Positions 45,138-56,591 of a stretch of DNA of 64,000 nucleotides are shown piece after piece. Position numbers and translations under genes: made by a program. The notes below the pieces were generated by a model. The model had not been told where the DNA came from. It ran no database searches and saw nothing but the letters and a program-made list of their open reading frames with translations. The stretch lies in assembly GCA_001792895.1 (NCBI GenBank), contig MARA01000017.1:620001-684000 (forward strand), in the 5' to 3' direction. Position 1 is the stretch's first letter. Each line of letters opens with the position of its first letter. The stretch comes from Lentinus brumalis. Taxonomy: Eukaryota; Basidiomycota; Agaricomycetes; Polyporales; Polyporaceae.

Positions 45138-46689
45138 ATGGCTACACCGATGCTTCCGATCGAGCTGCAGGAGCTCGTCATTGACTCGATTCATGACGAG
45201 CACCATCGTCTGCTCGCCGCAACGCTGCATAGGTGTTGTCTCACATGTCGCGCCTGGTTTCCCAGGAGCGTCCGCCGACTCTATCGCCGCCTGATCTTGA
45301 GCACGCCTCCGCGGAGCCAGCTGGATCCGCTCGTAGAACTGATCAACACGTCCCCGGATGTGGCCAGCGCGATCGAGGAACTCGTCATCGGGAGTGTGTC
45401 GCGCGCGACTAAGGATGCTGTCGGGGGTGTCGCCATACGAGCCATGCTGGCCGGGAAGCTGCCTCGATTACGGTCGATGGAGCTCGTGGGGTCCGGATCT
45501 CTCGTCGAGTCGTCGCCCCCGCCACTGGTCGTCTCGTCTCCTCTCTCTCGGGTCCCAACTCTGGCCGGCTTCCCGGCGCTCACGACGCTCCGCCTTTCGT
45601 TCGTCATGTTCACGAGCTACGTGGCCTTTGACAGGATGCTCGCTGCGGTCCCGGGACTGAGGCAGCTGTCCGCCTCTTACGTGATCTGCAACTACGCCCG
45701 CATTCCTGCGACCTTCCCTGATCGTCGGCCGCGACTGCCGGCACTCAGCCACGTAGTATGGCACGAGAACTCAACTTCGGTGAGTGTTCCACGCACGTTT
45801 GATGCTCCTTACTAGGTGGGGAGGCTGACGCGAACACAGAAAGGCCACGCCCTCTCACATCTGATCCGCAACGTCTGCGGGTCTCTCGAGCACCTCAAGC
45901 TCTCCTTCCCCGATATGGCAATATCGTGCATTGAGCGAGCAGTCTCGCTGAGTGAGTCAGTCCCAGTGCTCCAGGTGAGAAATGACGGCTAACGCTGCTG
46001 TCCCGTGAACAGTCAACGACCATCCCTACTTCAGCTCGTTCAGTCTGCCCAGTCTGACGACACTGCGACTCTACCAGGTCCTCGACAGCACAGAGATCCG
46101 TGCCGGTGGCAGTACGACGGTTCTCATTCAGGCCCATGTCCGCCTGATCGCCGCTTTGCTCTTGTCCGGAACCCACGCCCGACAGCTGCGAAGGCTCGAA
46201 CTCGCATATCAATGCACGGATAATACTTCGCACGGCATATATGCTCGCTTAAGCACCACTACGCCGGATTTACCGGACGCGATCTCTTCATACGTGCTGG
46301 GCATAGGGAACCTGCTGCGAGCCTTGAAGGCAATCAGCACGCAATTAGAGGACATCTTCATCAACTCGGCATCTACTTCGAACTTGAAAGCACTCGAGAC
46401 GGTCCTGTTCGAATTTGCGGACTCGGCGCCGCTCAAGCCCTTTCCAGTGCTCGAGGATTTGTCTCAGGAGGCTCAACGCGTCTTCCTCGGCTCGCTTCGT
46501 TCAGTGATGGCAAAGACGTTCCCAAGACTGCACAACCACGGCCTCCTCTCGGTCACGTTCAGGTTCTCGGGCAGTGAGTCGTTGTTGAGGCGCTGTGCGA
46601 ACTGCGGTATCCCGCTGATGATGCCGTATACTTGCGTTGCAGGTCGTGGACGTGGAGTTTGGCGTGACTGGATGGAGGATGATAAGTAG
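45138..46689 (+). CDS. F-box-like protein
   Basis: Exons 45138-45779, 45840-45951, 46013-46573 and 46643-46689 give 453 residues with correct phases. The N-terminus LPIELQELVIDSIHDEHH followed by LLAATLHRCCLTCRAWFPRS is the basidiomycete F-box-like domain. The rest is a series of leucine-rich strands (LPRLRSMELVG, FPALTTLRLSFVMF, LEHLKLSFPDM, LPSLTTLRLYQVLD, LRRLELAYQC). It ends GVWRDWMEDDK, a common ending in this family. It probably acts as a substrate adaptor for an SCF ubiquitin ligase, with the leucine-rich part as recognition surface; the target is unknown. A decayed duplicate of its C-terminal half lies upstream at 43.9-44.6 kb. Confidence 0.85.
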
Positions 46690-46968
46690 AGGGAGTACCA
46701 GGGCCGATCCTGCTTGGCCTCATTCTCCTTCCGGGTTCCCTCGACTGCGCGTAGTTGTGAAAACGTACGTGCCACACGTCAGTCATAGCGAGCGCAAGCT
46801 AAGTTCTGACTCGTCCTATCTAATCTCCCACAGATCTCTGACCAATTTCTACAAGGTCCTGTAGACGCTCCCCCGAACAGAGATGGAGACAGGAAGGAGT
46901 CAGATGCTGCCACGCGATGCACTCCTGGTCTCGAACTCGCAGAGAGCCGTCTTCCTTACAGCCTGAGC

Positions 46969-47009
46969 CTCCTCCTCCTCCTCCTCCTCCTCCTCCTCCT
47001 CCTCCTCAT
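46969..47009 (+). repeat. CCT/CTC trinucleotide microsatellite
   Basis: An uninterrupted run of roughly 13 CCT units lies in the spacer between the F-box-like and carrier genes. It is outside any coding region I can support. Confidence 0.95.
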
Positions 47010-47130
47010 AGTATGCGTAGCGGAGAATCGAGATTGGATTAGATTCAATTGTTCTAGCCCGTCCGATTAGATTAGATGCTCGAGTGCGCGTGAGATAACG
47101 CCAGGCGAACCGGTCTTGCCTCAGTCAACG

Positions 47131-48309
47131 ATGTCCACACCGCCGTGGCCCTCTCTTCCTCAACTCCCACCATGGCAGATAGGCCCACCGTGCGGACGCA
47201 GGATGAATTGTCCTCGTCCCCGGAGAAGCGCACTGGTGGGACGCTTGGAAGAGTGCGCGGTGCCGTACGTGCTCGTCAAGGCGGGACTCATCGAAAGGTC
47301 CATCGAGCAGATCATGTTGAGGTGAGTTTCGGGAACGATTGATACTGTACTGTACTTGTAATTGTGCTGCGTGGGACGGTGACCGCCGATACTGAGGTCC
47401 AGGATGTCCGCAGGACTAACTGACCCGTTCCAGTTCGACCTCGGAGGAACACTCAAAGACGCACTCGGCGGCAGCCTGAACGGTGCCGTCGTGATGGTCA
47501 TGCAAGTCCTCGCCCTCATGCCCCTCCACACGATCATGAACCACCAGTACCGGTACGGCGGCGCAACGGCGCAGGCGACCAAGACACTGTACGCCGACGG
47601 CGGATGGACGCGCTTCTACCAGGGGCTCGCCGCCGCTCTCGTGCAAGGCCCCGCATCGCGTTTCTGCGACGCGGTCGCCGGCGTGGGCGTCCTCGCCCTG
47701 CTCGAGGAAAACAAGTACACGCGGGACCTGCCCGCTCTTGCGCGGGCGATCTTCGTGTCCCTGACTGCGCCCGCCTTCCGGGTGGTCCTCAAGCCCATAG
47801 ACACCGTCAAGACGGCGATGCACACTGATGGGAGGGTTGGACTGACGATCCTACACTCGAGGGTGCGTGCACACAACCCCCATGTTTGGCTTTGGCTTTG
47901 GCTTCGTCGTCGATTGAGGTTGCATCCACAGATCACGCGCTACGGCATCGGCACACTGTGGTCTGGGGCGCTCGCGAGCGCTGCCGCGACGTTCATGGGA
48001 CGATCCGTGTGGTTCGGGACGTACAACGGCCTGAACGCGGCCCTCCCCGCGGCGCGCCCAAGGACCCCGGTGCAGAAGCTGCTGCGCCGCGCGTTCGTCG
48101 GGTTCTGCGCGTCCGTGGTGTCCGACGCAATATCGAACTGCTTGTGCGTTGTGAAGACCTACCGGCAGGTGCACGAGACGCCTATTGGGTACGTTGCGGC
48201 GGCGGAGGCGGTGATCGCGCAGGACGGCCTCTGTGGTCTTTTTGGCCGCGGGCTGGGGACGCGCATCCTTGCGGACTTTCTGCAGGATTTGACGTTCTCG
48301 ATGCTTTGA
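47131..48309 (+). CDS. Mitochondrial carrier-like protein
   Basis: Exons 47131-47321, 47403-47862 and 47932-48309 give 342 residues. It contains paired hydrophobic helices with carrier-type features: FRVVLKPIDTVKTAMH carries the Px(D/E)xx(K/R) signature and SNCLCVVKTYRQV occupies an equivalent helix end, with GLFGRGLGTRIL near the C-terminus. Signatures are incomplete, so it is a divergent member; the substrate is unknown and location in an organelle membrane is inferred. The start is uncertain: an ATG at 47172 has a better context (CACCATGG) and a more protein-like sequence (TVRTQDELSSSPEKRTGGT). It is one base out of register with the downstream frame at about 47247, again suggesting a single-base insertion or assembly error. 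Intron 2 has three TTTGGC units. Its 3' end marks the left edge of a segmental duplication. Confidence 0.75.
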
Positions 48310-49197
48310 GGCAGTTTGTGGATCTGTAAGTGCTCATTGATTATCCTTTGGTGGCTCATATAGTTTCTGACAGGTTACGCAGTTGGGGTGACGAGATGAG
48401 GAAGTGATTCCTTGCGCTGATGCATCACATCATAGGAGAAGGTAGCATGCTATCATCTTGGATATACGCTGTAGACATTGGCTGACTATGAGAACGGATA
48501 CGGTGAATGACAGGTGCGCGGTCCCCTTCCTCCAATTCTCTGTCCTATGCTGGATATAACGTCATTCCAGGTAGACATATCTTATGCTTCAACTCCTGCT
48601 CCCCCTTCCCCGTCGTCTGGCACACCGACAAGATTACGGTATGCCTGCCCTTTGTTGCCGGCTCCCCGCCGCAGACATTCCTCTCACTTCTCAGGCTGAG
48701 AGCCAGCGCGCTCCCGAAGTGCTATGAATCGCACGATCATTCAGATACGTGCTGTACTATTAGTACTCTGAACGAGACTAAGTATTGGACAGGCCCTCTA
48801 TCCAAACACACCGGTACTGGTCGCACAGCGCTTGCGCGCGGCCTCACCTATATCAAGCACACACCGGGGCATACTTGTCGGATGGGACCCCCGCATGAAC
48901 ATCTGCATCGAATGCATGGTGTCAATCGCAAGGACTCTGGAGCACGCGGACGCCTACGCGCCTTCGTGATTTGTCCCAGAAGACCCTGCAGTCAACCAAA
49001 TGGGTATGATACATTCAAGAAGATGAAGACGACGTCTATTAGTATCAGGTGAACCTATCGATCGCATACATATGGGAACCCTGCAATATTTTCCCCGTGT
49101 CAATCGCGCTCCGGGTGGCGTCGCGTCATCGCCATCGGTACGCAAGGCATCTCAAGCTATTATTCGGCGAATCTGATTCGAGTGTCGGGTTGCATCG
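48287..49197 (+). repeat. Segmental direct duplication, unit 1
   Basis: This unit of about 0.9 kb recurs at 49339-50272. It starts within the last codons of the carrier gene. 48608-48885 is identical to 49684-49961 by eye; flanks differ by scattered substitutions and small indels. It is non-coding as far as I can see, although an open frame (48507-49052) persists in both units. Confidence 0.9.
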
Positions 49198-49224
49198 AGC
49201 TGCTAGCTTGCATGCCTAGGGCGT

Positions 49225-49252
49225 GTCGCATCGCATCGCGTCGCGTCGCGTC
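49225..49252 (+). repeat. GCATC/GCGTC pentamer tandem repeat
   Basis: A short run of five-base units changes from GCATC to GCGTC. It lies between the two segmental duplication units. Confidence 0.8.
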
Positions 49253-49263
49253 CACCGGCAAGT

Positions 49264-49279
49264 GATGACGTCACGCGTC
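49264..49279 (+). promoter_or_regulatory. CRE-containing 16 bp motif, copy 2
   Basis: GATGACGTCACGCGTC is identical to the copies at 42783 and 51569, and the following TATGGCTC is shared with the 51569 copy. It contains TGACGTCA, the binding core of bZIP CREB/ATF-type factors. It lies about 1 kb upstream of NTF2-like copy 2. Confidence 0.55.
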
Positions 49280-49338
49280 TATGGCTCTCTCTGACGTCAG
49301 GGCATGCCCGTCGCTAACGAGTGCTTATCACGTCCTCG

Positions 49339-50272
49339 GGTTTGATGTTCTCGATGCTATGAGACAGTTTATGGACCTCAGTATATGCAACTGTAAGTGC
49401 TCATCCTTCGCTGTCTTTTATACTTTCTGACAGCTTACGCAGTCGGGGTGACGAGACACGAAAGTGATTCCTTGCGCTAATGCATCACATCATAGGAGAA
49501 GGTAGCATGCTACCATCTTGGGTATACGCTCTAGACATTGGCCAACTGTATAATGAGAACGGATACGGTGAATGACAGGTGCGCCGTCTCCTTGCTCCTT
49601 CTCTGTCCTATGACTGGGTATAACGTCATTCCTGGTAGACATATCTTCTGCTTCAACTCCTGCTCCTGCTCCTGCTCCCCCTCCCCCGTCGTCTGGCACA
49701 CCGACAAGATTACGGTATGCCTGCCCTTTGTTGCCGGCTCCCCGCCGCAGACATTCCTCTCACTTCTCAGGCTGAGAGCCAGCGCGCTCCCGAAGTGCTA
49801 TGAATCGCACGATCATTCAGATACGTGCTGTACTATTAGTACTCTGAACGAGACTAAGTATTGGACAGGCCCTCTATCCAAACACACCGGTACTGGTCGC
49901 ACAGCGCTTGCGCGCGGCCTCACCTATATCAAGCACACACCGGGGCATACTTGTCGGATGGCCCTCCGTATGAACTGCATCGAATGCATGGTGTCAATCG
50001 CAAGGACTCTGGAGCACGCGGACGCCTACGCACCTTCGTGATTGGTCCCATAAGACGCTGCAGTCAATCAAACCGGTATCATACATTCATGGAGATGAAG
50101 ACGACGTCGATTAGGTGAACCTATCGATCGCATACATATGGGAACCCTGCAATATTTTCCCCGTGTCAATCGCGCTCCGGGTGGCGTCGCGTTCTCGCCA
50201 TCGGTACGCAAGGCACCTCAAGCTATTATTCGGCGAATCTGATTTGAGTGCCGGGTTGCATGATCATCGAGC
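49339..50272 (+). repeat. Segmental direct duplication, unit 2
   Basis: This is the second unit of the duplication, ending just before NTF2-like copy 2. Its left end keeps a trace of the carrier gene's last codons (TTCTCGATGCTATGAGACAG against TTCTCGATGCTTTGAGGCAG). It has extra GCTCCT units near 49650. Confidence 0.9.
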
Positions 50273-50318
50273 TCATACCCCGCTCATACCACACCCGATC
50301 ATTGCAAAAGCGTACACG

Positions 50319-51573
50319 ATGGAGGACCCACCGAAAGAGATTGCCAACGTCGCGATGACGGTCACAGCAGCGATCAACCCCGAGATCCAGAAGACCGCCG
50401 TCCTCAAGTTAGTTCCCTCGCAGCTCGCAGTTCGCTCTCGTCCCAGTCTTCTCGGGCTGACCTCGCATGCCCCGAATTCTAGATACTACGCCGAGGACAT
50501 GCGCTTCCGGCACCCGCTCTGCGCCGTCTATCGCGCACCCCACTCGCGCGACGCCATGCTCGCCATCCTCCAGTGGTACCGCATCCTCTCGCCCGTGCTC
50601 TCCGTGCACGTCAACCACGTCACCTACGACGCTGAGAAGAACTCGGCGTATCTGGACATCACGCAGGTGTTCCATATCCGCTGGTCCCCGTTCAAGCCCG
50701 CTCCCGCACGGTACGTCCTCGAGCACTGATGTTTCGCCATCCCTCCATCACTGCAGTGCATACCGCTTGTCTGCATCCTTCGGTCCCTCATTCGCGAAGA
50801 ATCCTCTACTCTCCCCGCCCTCCCATTCCTGCCTCCCTACTGACATCCCTCCCCACAGCCTCCTCGTCCACCTCACGCTCCGCCCCACCCCCTCGCCCAC
50901 CGACCCGTCCAAGACAGTCTACCTCATCTCCGAGCACGAAGACTTCTACCACCCCGACGACCTCGCCGCGCTCGTCGTGCCCCCGCTCATCCCGCTCATC
51001 CGACTGGGGCTGCACGCCGCGACGTTCGCGTGCCGCGTCAATGCGCGCGTCTTCGGGGCGCTGGGATACTGGAGCGTCAGGGACGGCGAGGGCGGGCAGG
51101 GCGTCGAGCTGCGGCCCGAGGGCGAGCCGTTGCCGCCTGTTGCGGAGGACGAGGAGCGGGTGCTGAGGGGAAGAAGGGGAGGAAGGACGATTGAGGTGGC
51201 GAGTGGGACGCTGCAAGCAGCAAGGTGCGCGAATGTCCATGTTTTGCTTGTTCGCGCAGACGTGTGTGACGTTGTCCGGACTTTTCTCTCGTTGCGCTCT
51301 GCTGTCGCTACTCGATCTGAATCCCTCAGAGTTAGTTGTACTGTACAATCTGTGAAGGTATCTACAGAGACCCCTTTCCTCCTGCAGCAGCTCAGCGACG
51401 ACGACACTCGCGAAGGTACATGTATGTGTCCAACGAGAACGGGCACCTGGGGATGCGTTCGTTCGTGCAGGCCGCAATCCCATTCGCGTGCTGAAATGCC
51501 CGTATACGAAGGCCCGGATAGAGGACTGTCGCTGCGTGGGCGTCGCGGGTGTCGGGACGCGTCGCAGCGATGA
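50319..51573 (+). CDS. SigF-like NTF2-like domain protein, copy 2
   Basis: Exons 50319-50407, 50483-50710 and 50859-51573. Exon 1 (89 nt) and exon 2 (228 nt) have exactly the lengths of copy 1. It reads MEDPPKEIANVAMTVTAAIN, MRFRHPLCAVYRAPHS, ILQWYRILSPVLSVHV, YLDITQVFHIRWSP, LLVHLTLRPTPSPTDPSK, EDFYHPDDLAALVVPP and VNARVFGALGYWSVRDGEGG. This is the most intact member of the local trio. The conserved domain ends near 51170, and about 130 further residues come from an open but unconserved tail. A tiny 35 nt candidate intron at 51225-51259 would end the protein at 51269 instead. The function is unknown; NTF2-like folds usually bind small molecules or proteins in a pocket. Confidence 0.75.
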
Positions 51574-51584
51574 CGTCACGCGTC
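51569..51584 (+). promoter_or_regulatory. CRE-containing 16 bp motif, copy 3
   Basis: This is the third copy of GATGACGTCACGCGTC, about 355 bp upstream of NTF2-like copy 3. It shares 24 bases with the 49264 copy. Confidence 0.55.
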
Positions 51585-51937
51585 TATGGCTCGCGGCAGA
51601 GCTCCAGCCCACGACGTCGGACGCATGCCCTCGCACTACTGCAGGGAGTTCCGCTCTACATACTAGCGGGGAAGGTCAAGGTACATATACTGCGTGGGTA
51701 CCTCTGTCTACATAAATTCACAAATTCACAAAGCAACCGTGCAAAAAGGTCCGCATGATCCCTAGGCCTAAACGGCAGTGACAGCGACCCATCGGTCAGC
51801 GCTCAGCTCTGTACAGCGATTCTCGTGTCCTCTCGTTCGACTTCTCTCCTGCTCGCTAACGACCACCTCCTCCCGCCATACACACGACTGTCCACCAGCA
51901 TATATCTACCTGTTTACGCTTAATCATACCCGCTACC

Positions 51938-52250
51938 ATGGAGGACCCAGCGAAAGAGATCGCCTAGGTAGCAAGGCTCGTCACTGGTGCGACCGACCCC
52001 GAGGTCCAGGACGCCACCGTACTCCAAGTGAGTCCGCGTCTGTCCTCGCTCTCCTGCGCATCCTGTTTGACCGCGCATATCCCCCGACCCGGACCAGGTA
52101 CTACGCCCAGACTGGCCTTCCGGCACCCGCTCTGCGCCGTCTCGCCCGCACCCGACTCGCGCGCCCACCTGCTCGCCATCCTCGCGTGGTACCGCATCCT
52201 GTCGCCCGAGCTGAGGCCGGAGGGGGAGGGGGAGGGGAGGGAGATGACCT
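51938..52250 (+). pseudogene. SigF-like NTF2-like pseudogene, copy 3
   Basis: The start MEDPAKEIA is followed by TAG at 51965-51967, then LVTGATDPEVQDATVLQ up to a donor at about 52027. A second exon reads YYAQTGL, after which a frame slip leads into FRHPLCAVSPAPDSRAHLLA and ILAWYRILSPEL, then GA-rich sequence. The C-terminal half is absent. It has a stop, a frameshift and a 3' truncation, so it is a dead copy. Confidence 0.85.
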
Positions 52251-55200
52251 CCATGGGGAAGGGCACGAAGGGAGGGAAGGATGAATGAGGTGAGAGGTCC
52301 GTGCTGAGGCATTTCACTCGGTATCATACCTGCTTCGCACCGGTCAGGAGAGACTCCTCACGTCACGATGAAGGAGATGTGACACGGTGATTTATCGCAT
52401 GGTTTTGCAGGACTCGCGTTCTCGCTGCGCTGCTCCAATTGCACCAGACACATATACGTATGTATGCATCGATGCAGGCAGCAGGTCTTCGTCAAATCAA
52501 GCGCGCGTCTGTGCCGGAGGGCCCGACTACTTAGGATGTACGCCTGTACATTTGGAGCATCGGTTCTGGCTCAGAAGAAGTATAATCTGAGAGCAGCGAT
52601 CGTGCCCGCTGGAGCACCTGCCAGTGCGATCTGAAGGCGAGAAAGGGTAGACGGTGAGCGCATTCAGTAATGTCACGATACCGTATGTACACGCGTACAC
52701 ACTTACTTTCACTTCTCAGTGATGCATCCCGATGTTCATTACGTCCGTCCGTCATCCGCTCGCGTCTTCTCGTCTGCGATGCTGCGCCGTCGCATCGCTA
52801 AATTGGTCGCCTGTCGCAGATACCGGTCGGCTCTGTCGTTTGTGAAGAGAGAGAACGTTCGCTTCACCGCGGCGGTATGTGCGTCTGGGTCATGGGGCCG
52901 CAAGAACGCACCACGGAGCTCGAGTGCGAGCGATGTTGTCGAAGAGCTTCTACACCGGCGTAGGTTCCAACTTGCCATCACCATTGGGTACCGAGCTATA
53001 TGCTGCTGTATGTAACATATTACGCATCGCCACTGCGAGGCTCATATGCAGCCGCATACACGCCCACAGGCTTGACTCCAACAACGACCATGGCCGCTGC
53101 ATCATCACTTCCTCTCGAACTTTACATCCTCGAAACGACTGACCTGTGAGTTCTGCTTCAAGCGCCCCAGATGTTTCTGTCCATTATATGTAGCTGACCG
53201 CCGAAACAGGAACTCCGGGTCCCGCAAGAGAGAAAACAAGTCAGTGTCGCCCACCAGCAAAGCCCTTAGCTGATACGTTATGCGCCGCAGACACCGCCAA
53301 ACCCTCCTGCTCAATTCGTCTACGAACTTGAGCCCCTCAATACGCCCGACTGGTCGCGACGCTGGTTGTCCGCAAGTGCCACTGGTCCGGGGCACGTCCG
53401 CGGCAGTTAAACAAGGTCATATTCGTCTACGTGTTTCACGTCTAATCAAGCGAATTGCTCTCAATTGCTACTCACGGACATGCTGCCATGACCGGACCCT
53501 CAGGCCACCCCGCCTGCCTCTGGACGAGGTGCGCCCTGCGCTCGAAGACGCACTCACCGCGCCCTCTGGATGGATCGGATCAGCGCGGTGAAATCCGAGT
53601 TTCAGGACAGGCGACTGGTCGGTACTAAGGTTGTCCGACCAGGCTCTGCACGTCCTCGTGCACAATGCACATGCTGCGCTCGTAGACGAAGGCGATCTTC
53701 TCGCGCGTGCACTATCGCGGGATCTTGCGACGGTCTTCGAAGCTGATGGAGGTCAACGCTCTCTCACACGGGACGTGGCGTACTATGCGTGTGGGTGGAG
53801 GATACGCGGTGGCGATTCCGGAGTCCACGCCCTCGTCGCCCTATCGTTATGGCGCGACAAGATTACGCCCGTCTCGAACTCATGAATTATTGTGCGTCTG
53901 GCATACAAGTACAGGCCACTGGCGAACGAAATATCTTCTAGTAGTCGAGTATGCAAGTACTTATCTCTTCTCCCCTGGCCTTTGTGTTGAATTGCGTTTT
54001 CAGCCGCTCGATGCTTCCTTGAACGTTCTTTCCAACTCCTACACCTTCTATCATGCCACAGGACTCCAAATCGCCCCTGCATCACACGTCACGGCATACT
54101 ATTCCCCCGCCCTTGGTCCCGAGTCCGCATCGTGCCGCCCCGAAGTCAGTTTGCAGTCAGCGGGCCCTCGGGCACGACGCACGCCATCGCGGCACTTCAC
54201 TGCGAGTGTGCTGATTCGACGCGGTTCGGTATTTTTGACTCTCGCACCGCCTTGCGCAGTCAGTCGAAGCCTTCGAAGCCTTCTTTGGTCAAAGGCTGGC
54301 GCACCTGCAGTGGCGGGAGCGGCGTTGATGCACATGTACGTACGCAGATCAGGGCCTTGCACGTCTATAGGGATGGGATGTCATGATCGTCTCCATGGCC
54401 GCAACGATACGGACCCTTTTGGCCTGCCTCGGGCAGTCGCTCCAGTAAGTACCCATCCTATCAGAGTACATTCAAGAGACTGATTCGGGCACCCATTGTT
54501 CCTTCCATCATGCAGGGAAGACAACTGGCACCTCGTACGTACACCGCGGTGATACAGAGCACCCTCCGGATTGGTGTGCTCCACAGCCCGTTTATTGAAG
54601 CCGGAAGCGATCGTCCAGGGCGCAGGAGATCCAAGGATACGCCGTGACAGGTGCGCGTTCACCATCTTCTTGTTGGATCTGCCTGCGCTGCCATGGGACA
54701 ACGGTAATTAGCATGTGGACCCGGGCAAAGGCTATTGCGCTACTATGATGGTATGGCCTGGGCGCAGGGTGTTTGTGGTTGTGGTTATGTGCACGCTAAC
54801 AGATATCACAATCGGACCTGCCCCGTTTTGCGCGCGGAGCGACTGTACAGCGATGGTTGTGGAGGGACTGACCACATTGACCACACGCTGATGCGCTGGC
54901 TCAGAAGATTCCTGCACTATCCGCACAACGTGTCTCTTCCGACATGATCATCTTGAAGACGGGTGCGACGGCGGAGACTCAGTGAAACGCTCAGGATCAT
55001 GTGACGATGCTCACTATTTGCTTCCCCTGCAGTGGTTAAGCAAGGTTCAACTAGATGGCGGGACATAGGTGGTACTACACATCGATAACGGTATGTCATT
55101 GCTACAGACATTGTCCTCAAGACTGACAACAGTCCTACTTATCACTCAGATGACGCAGACGCTGCGAAACAGATTCTTCGAGCACGTCCTAGCCTGAGCC

Positions 55201-55446
55201 ATTTAACGAGACGGCAGAGGAGGTCCGCGCAATGGATACCGTAGCTGGGCTGTCACCTCGCCAGTCTCCCTGAGCACGCCGGGCGAATGGTCCGCTGAGC
55301 TTTGAGCCGGCCGAGTTGCATCTGCACCTAATCTTCATGCTTCTGAGTTTGAACCGGGCGGTATAAAGCCCTAGGCTGCAGGCTAGCTCTGTCTGCCACA
55401 CTCTCGGCAGCAGCGACGATCGCCTCGCAAATCCTTCCCGGCACGC
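52251..55446. other. Gene-poor region of 3.2 kb with possible F-box remnant
   Basis: At 53091 an ATG opens MAAASSLPLELYILETTDL, which resembles an F-box-like start and ends at a GTGAGT donor. I could not follow it into a coherent set of exons; downstream frames (53300-54480) break repeatedly. TATAAA at 55362-55367 lies 80 bp upstream of the BTB gene start. Nothing else is recognisable. Confidence 0.4.
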
Positions 55447-56591
55447 ATGGACGGCCGCTTTGATCCCTCTCCGCCAACAGACTTCGACTTGGACCTCGCC
55501 AGCATCCCTATGAACCAAGCTAGCGACAATGGAGGCTCGGAACAGCCCGTGACCCGCGAGCCCGGAGCGGTAGGCGTATTTGTTTTTGGCTTCCGCATAC
55601 AGGCAACTTACTCCGTGCCCCATACCGACAAGTCGGCGGCGCTACTTGCGCATGCCAAATTCCCAGGCGTCTTGTCCCCCTTGTCTGCCTTTGGCCCTAC
55701 CTCCCTGGCCGGCGGAGCTGCGCCTGATATCAAGTTGTCTACGACGGACAATGTCCATTTCTACGCCCACCGAAACGTCCTCCAGTATGCGTCCACAAAC
55801 GCCTTCGGAGGCCTTCTAGCAGGTCATCATGACGAGGCCATTCACGTCCCCGAGCCGTCCGCCATCCTTGCCATTGTCCTCCACATCGTCTACGGGTTGT
55901 CATGCCTCCACCTCCCCGATACCACTCTGGAAACAGTGGAATCTGCACTCAACGTGTTCCCAAGATACGGACTCTCAGTCCGTGAGTTTGCCGCTCCAAC
56001 ATGGCCGCTTTCCCAAGTCATCCTCTCCCATGCCCCCCACCATCCAATCGATGCGTACGCCCTCGCTGCCCATCATGAACTCGAGGGTCTCGCGGTGGCT
56101 ATATCTGCTCACCTTCTCGCTTACAACATGTCGAGCCTCACCGACGTTCTGTCCGTGAAGATGGGTCCTGTGTACGTCAAGCGATTGTTCGATCTGCAGC
56201 GGGCCCGTCGTGACGCCCTCAAAATCATCGTCATGAAGCCACCGACAATGCACCGCCCCAATCTCGTATGCGGTTCCGGACAACAGAGGCAGTTGCTCCA
56301 GGTATGGGCGTTCGCAGCGGCTGAAATGGCGTGGAATGTGCCGCCGAGTGAGTCTACTTACGTCGCCGACTGCCCTGTCGTCGTTCGCTGACTGCCGACA
56401 GCCACATCGACACACATGTTGCAATCGACGTTCGAGAGGGCTGGGAGAGACATCTCGTGTGGCGAATGCCGGGCGATGCTGAACGCTCGCATTCTGGAGG
56501 CGATGGAGGAATGGTCGGCCGTCCGGGTGCGTGGCTATCTCGCCCGTAACCGTCCTCGCTCTGATTCAGTCGTATACAGAGAACGATTTAA
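55447..56591 (+). CDS. BTB/POZ domain protein
   Basis: Exons 55447-56347, 56402-56526 and 56580-56591 give 345 residues. After a polar N-terminus comes a BTB/POZ-like domain: DIKLSTTDNVHFYAHRNVLQ, ASTNAFGGLL, IHVPEPSAILAIVLHIVYGL. It is followed by helices (YALAAHHELEGLAVAISAHL and VYVKRLFDLQRARRDAL) and a C-terminal stretch with CGECRAML. This is the common basidiomycete BTB layout; members may act as CUL3 adaptors or dimerisation modules, which is inferred. A 33 nt GT-AG stretch at about 55570-55602 is probably coding because it is short and stopless. The last intron has two usable acceptors; the other gives a tail of about 130 residues. A TATAAA box is 80 bp upstream of the ATG. Confidence 0.82.

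Noticed and set aside
46969..47009. The CCT run as a possible CRISPR or satellite array
   Set aside because: It is a simple trinucleotide microsatellite; no spaced repeats are present and the genome is fungal.
48507..50041. Similar open frames (181 and 167 codons) in both duplication units
   Set aside because: Shared frames are expected from near-identical DNA; there is no signal peptide, domain or splice evidence for coding.
55570..55602. A 33 nt GT-AG intron in the BTB gene
   Set aside because: It is too short for typical splicing here, and the stretch is stopless and in frame, so it was left as coding.
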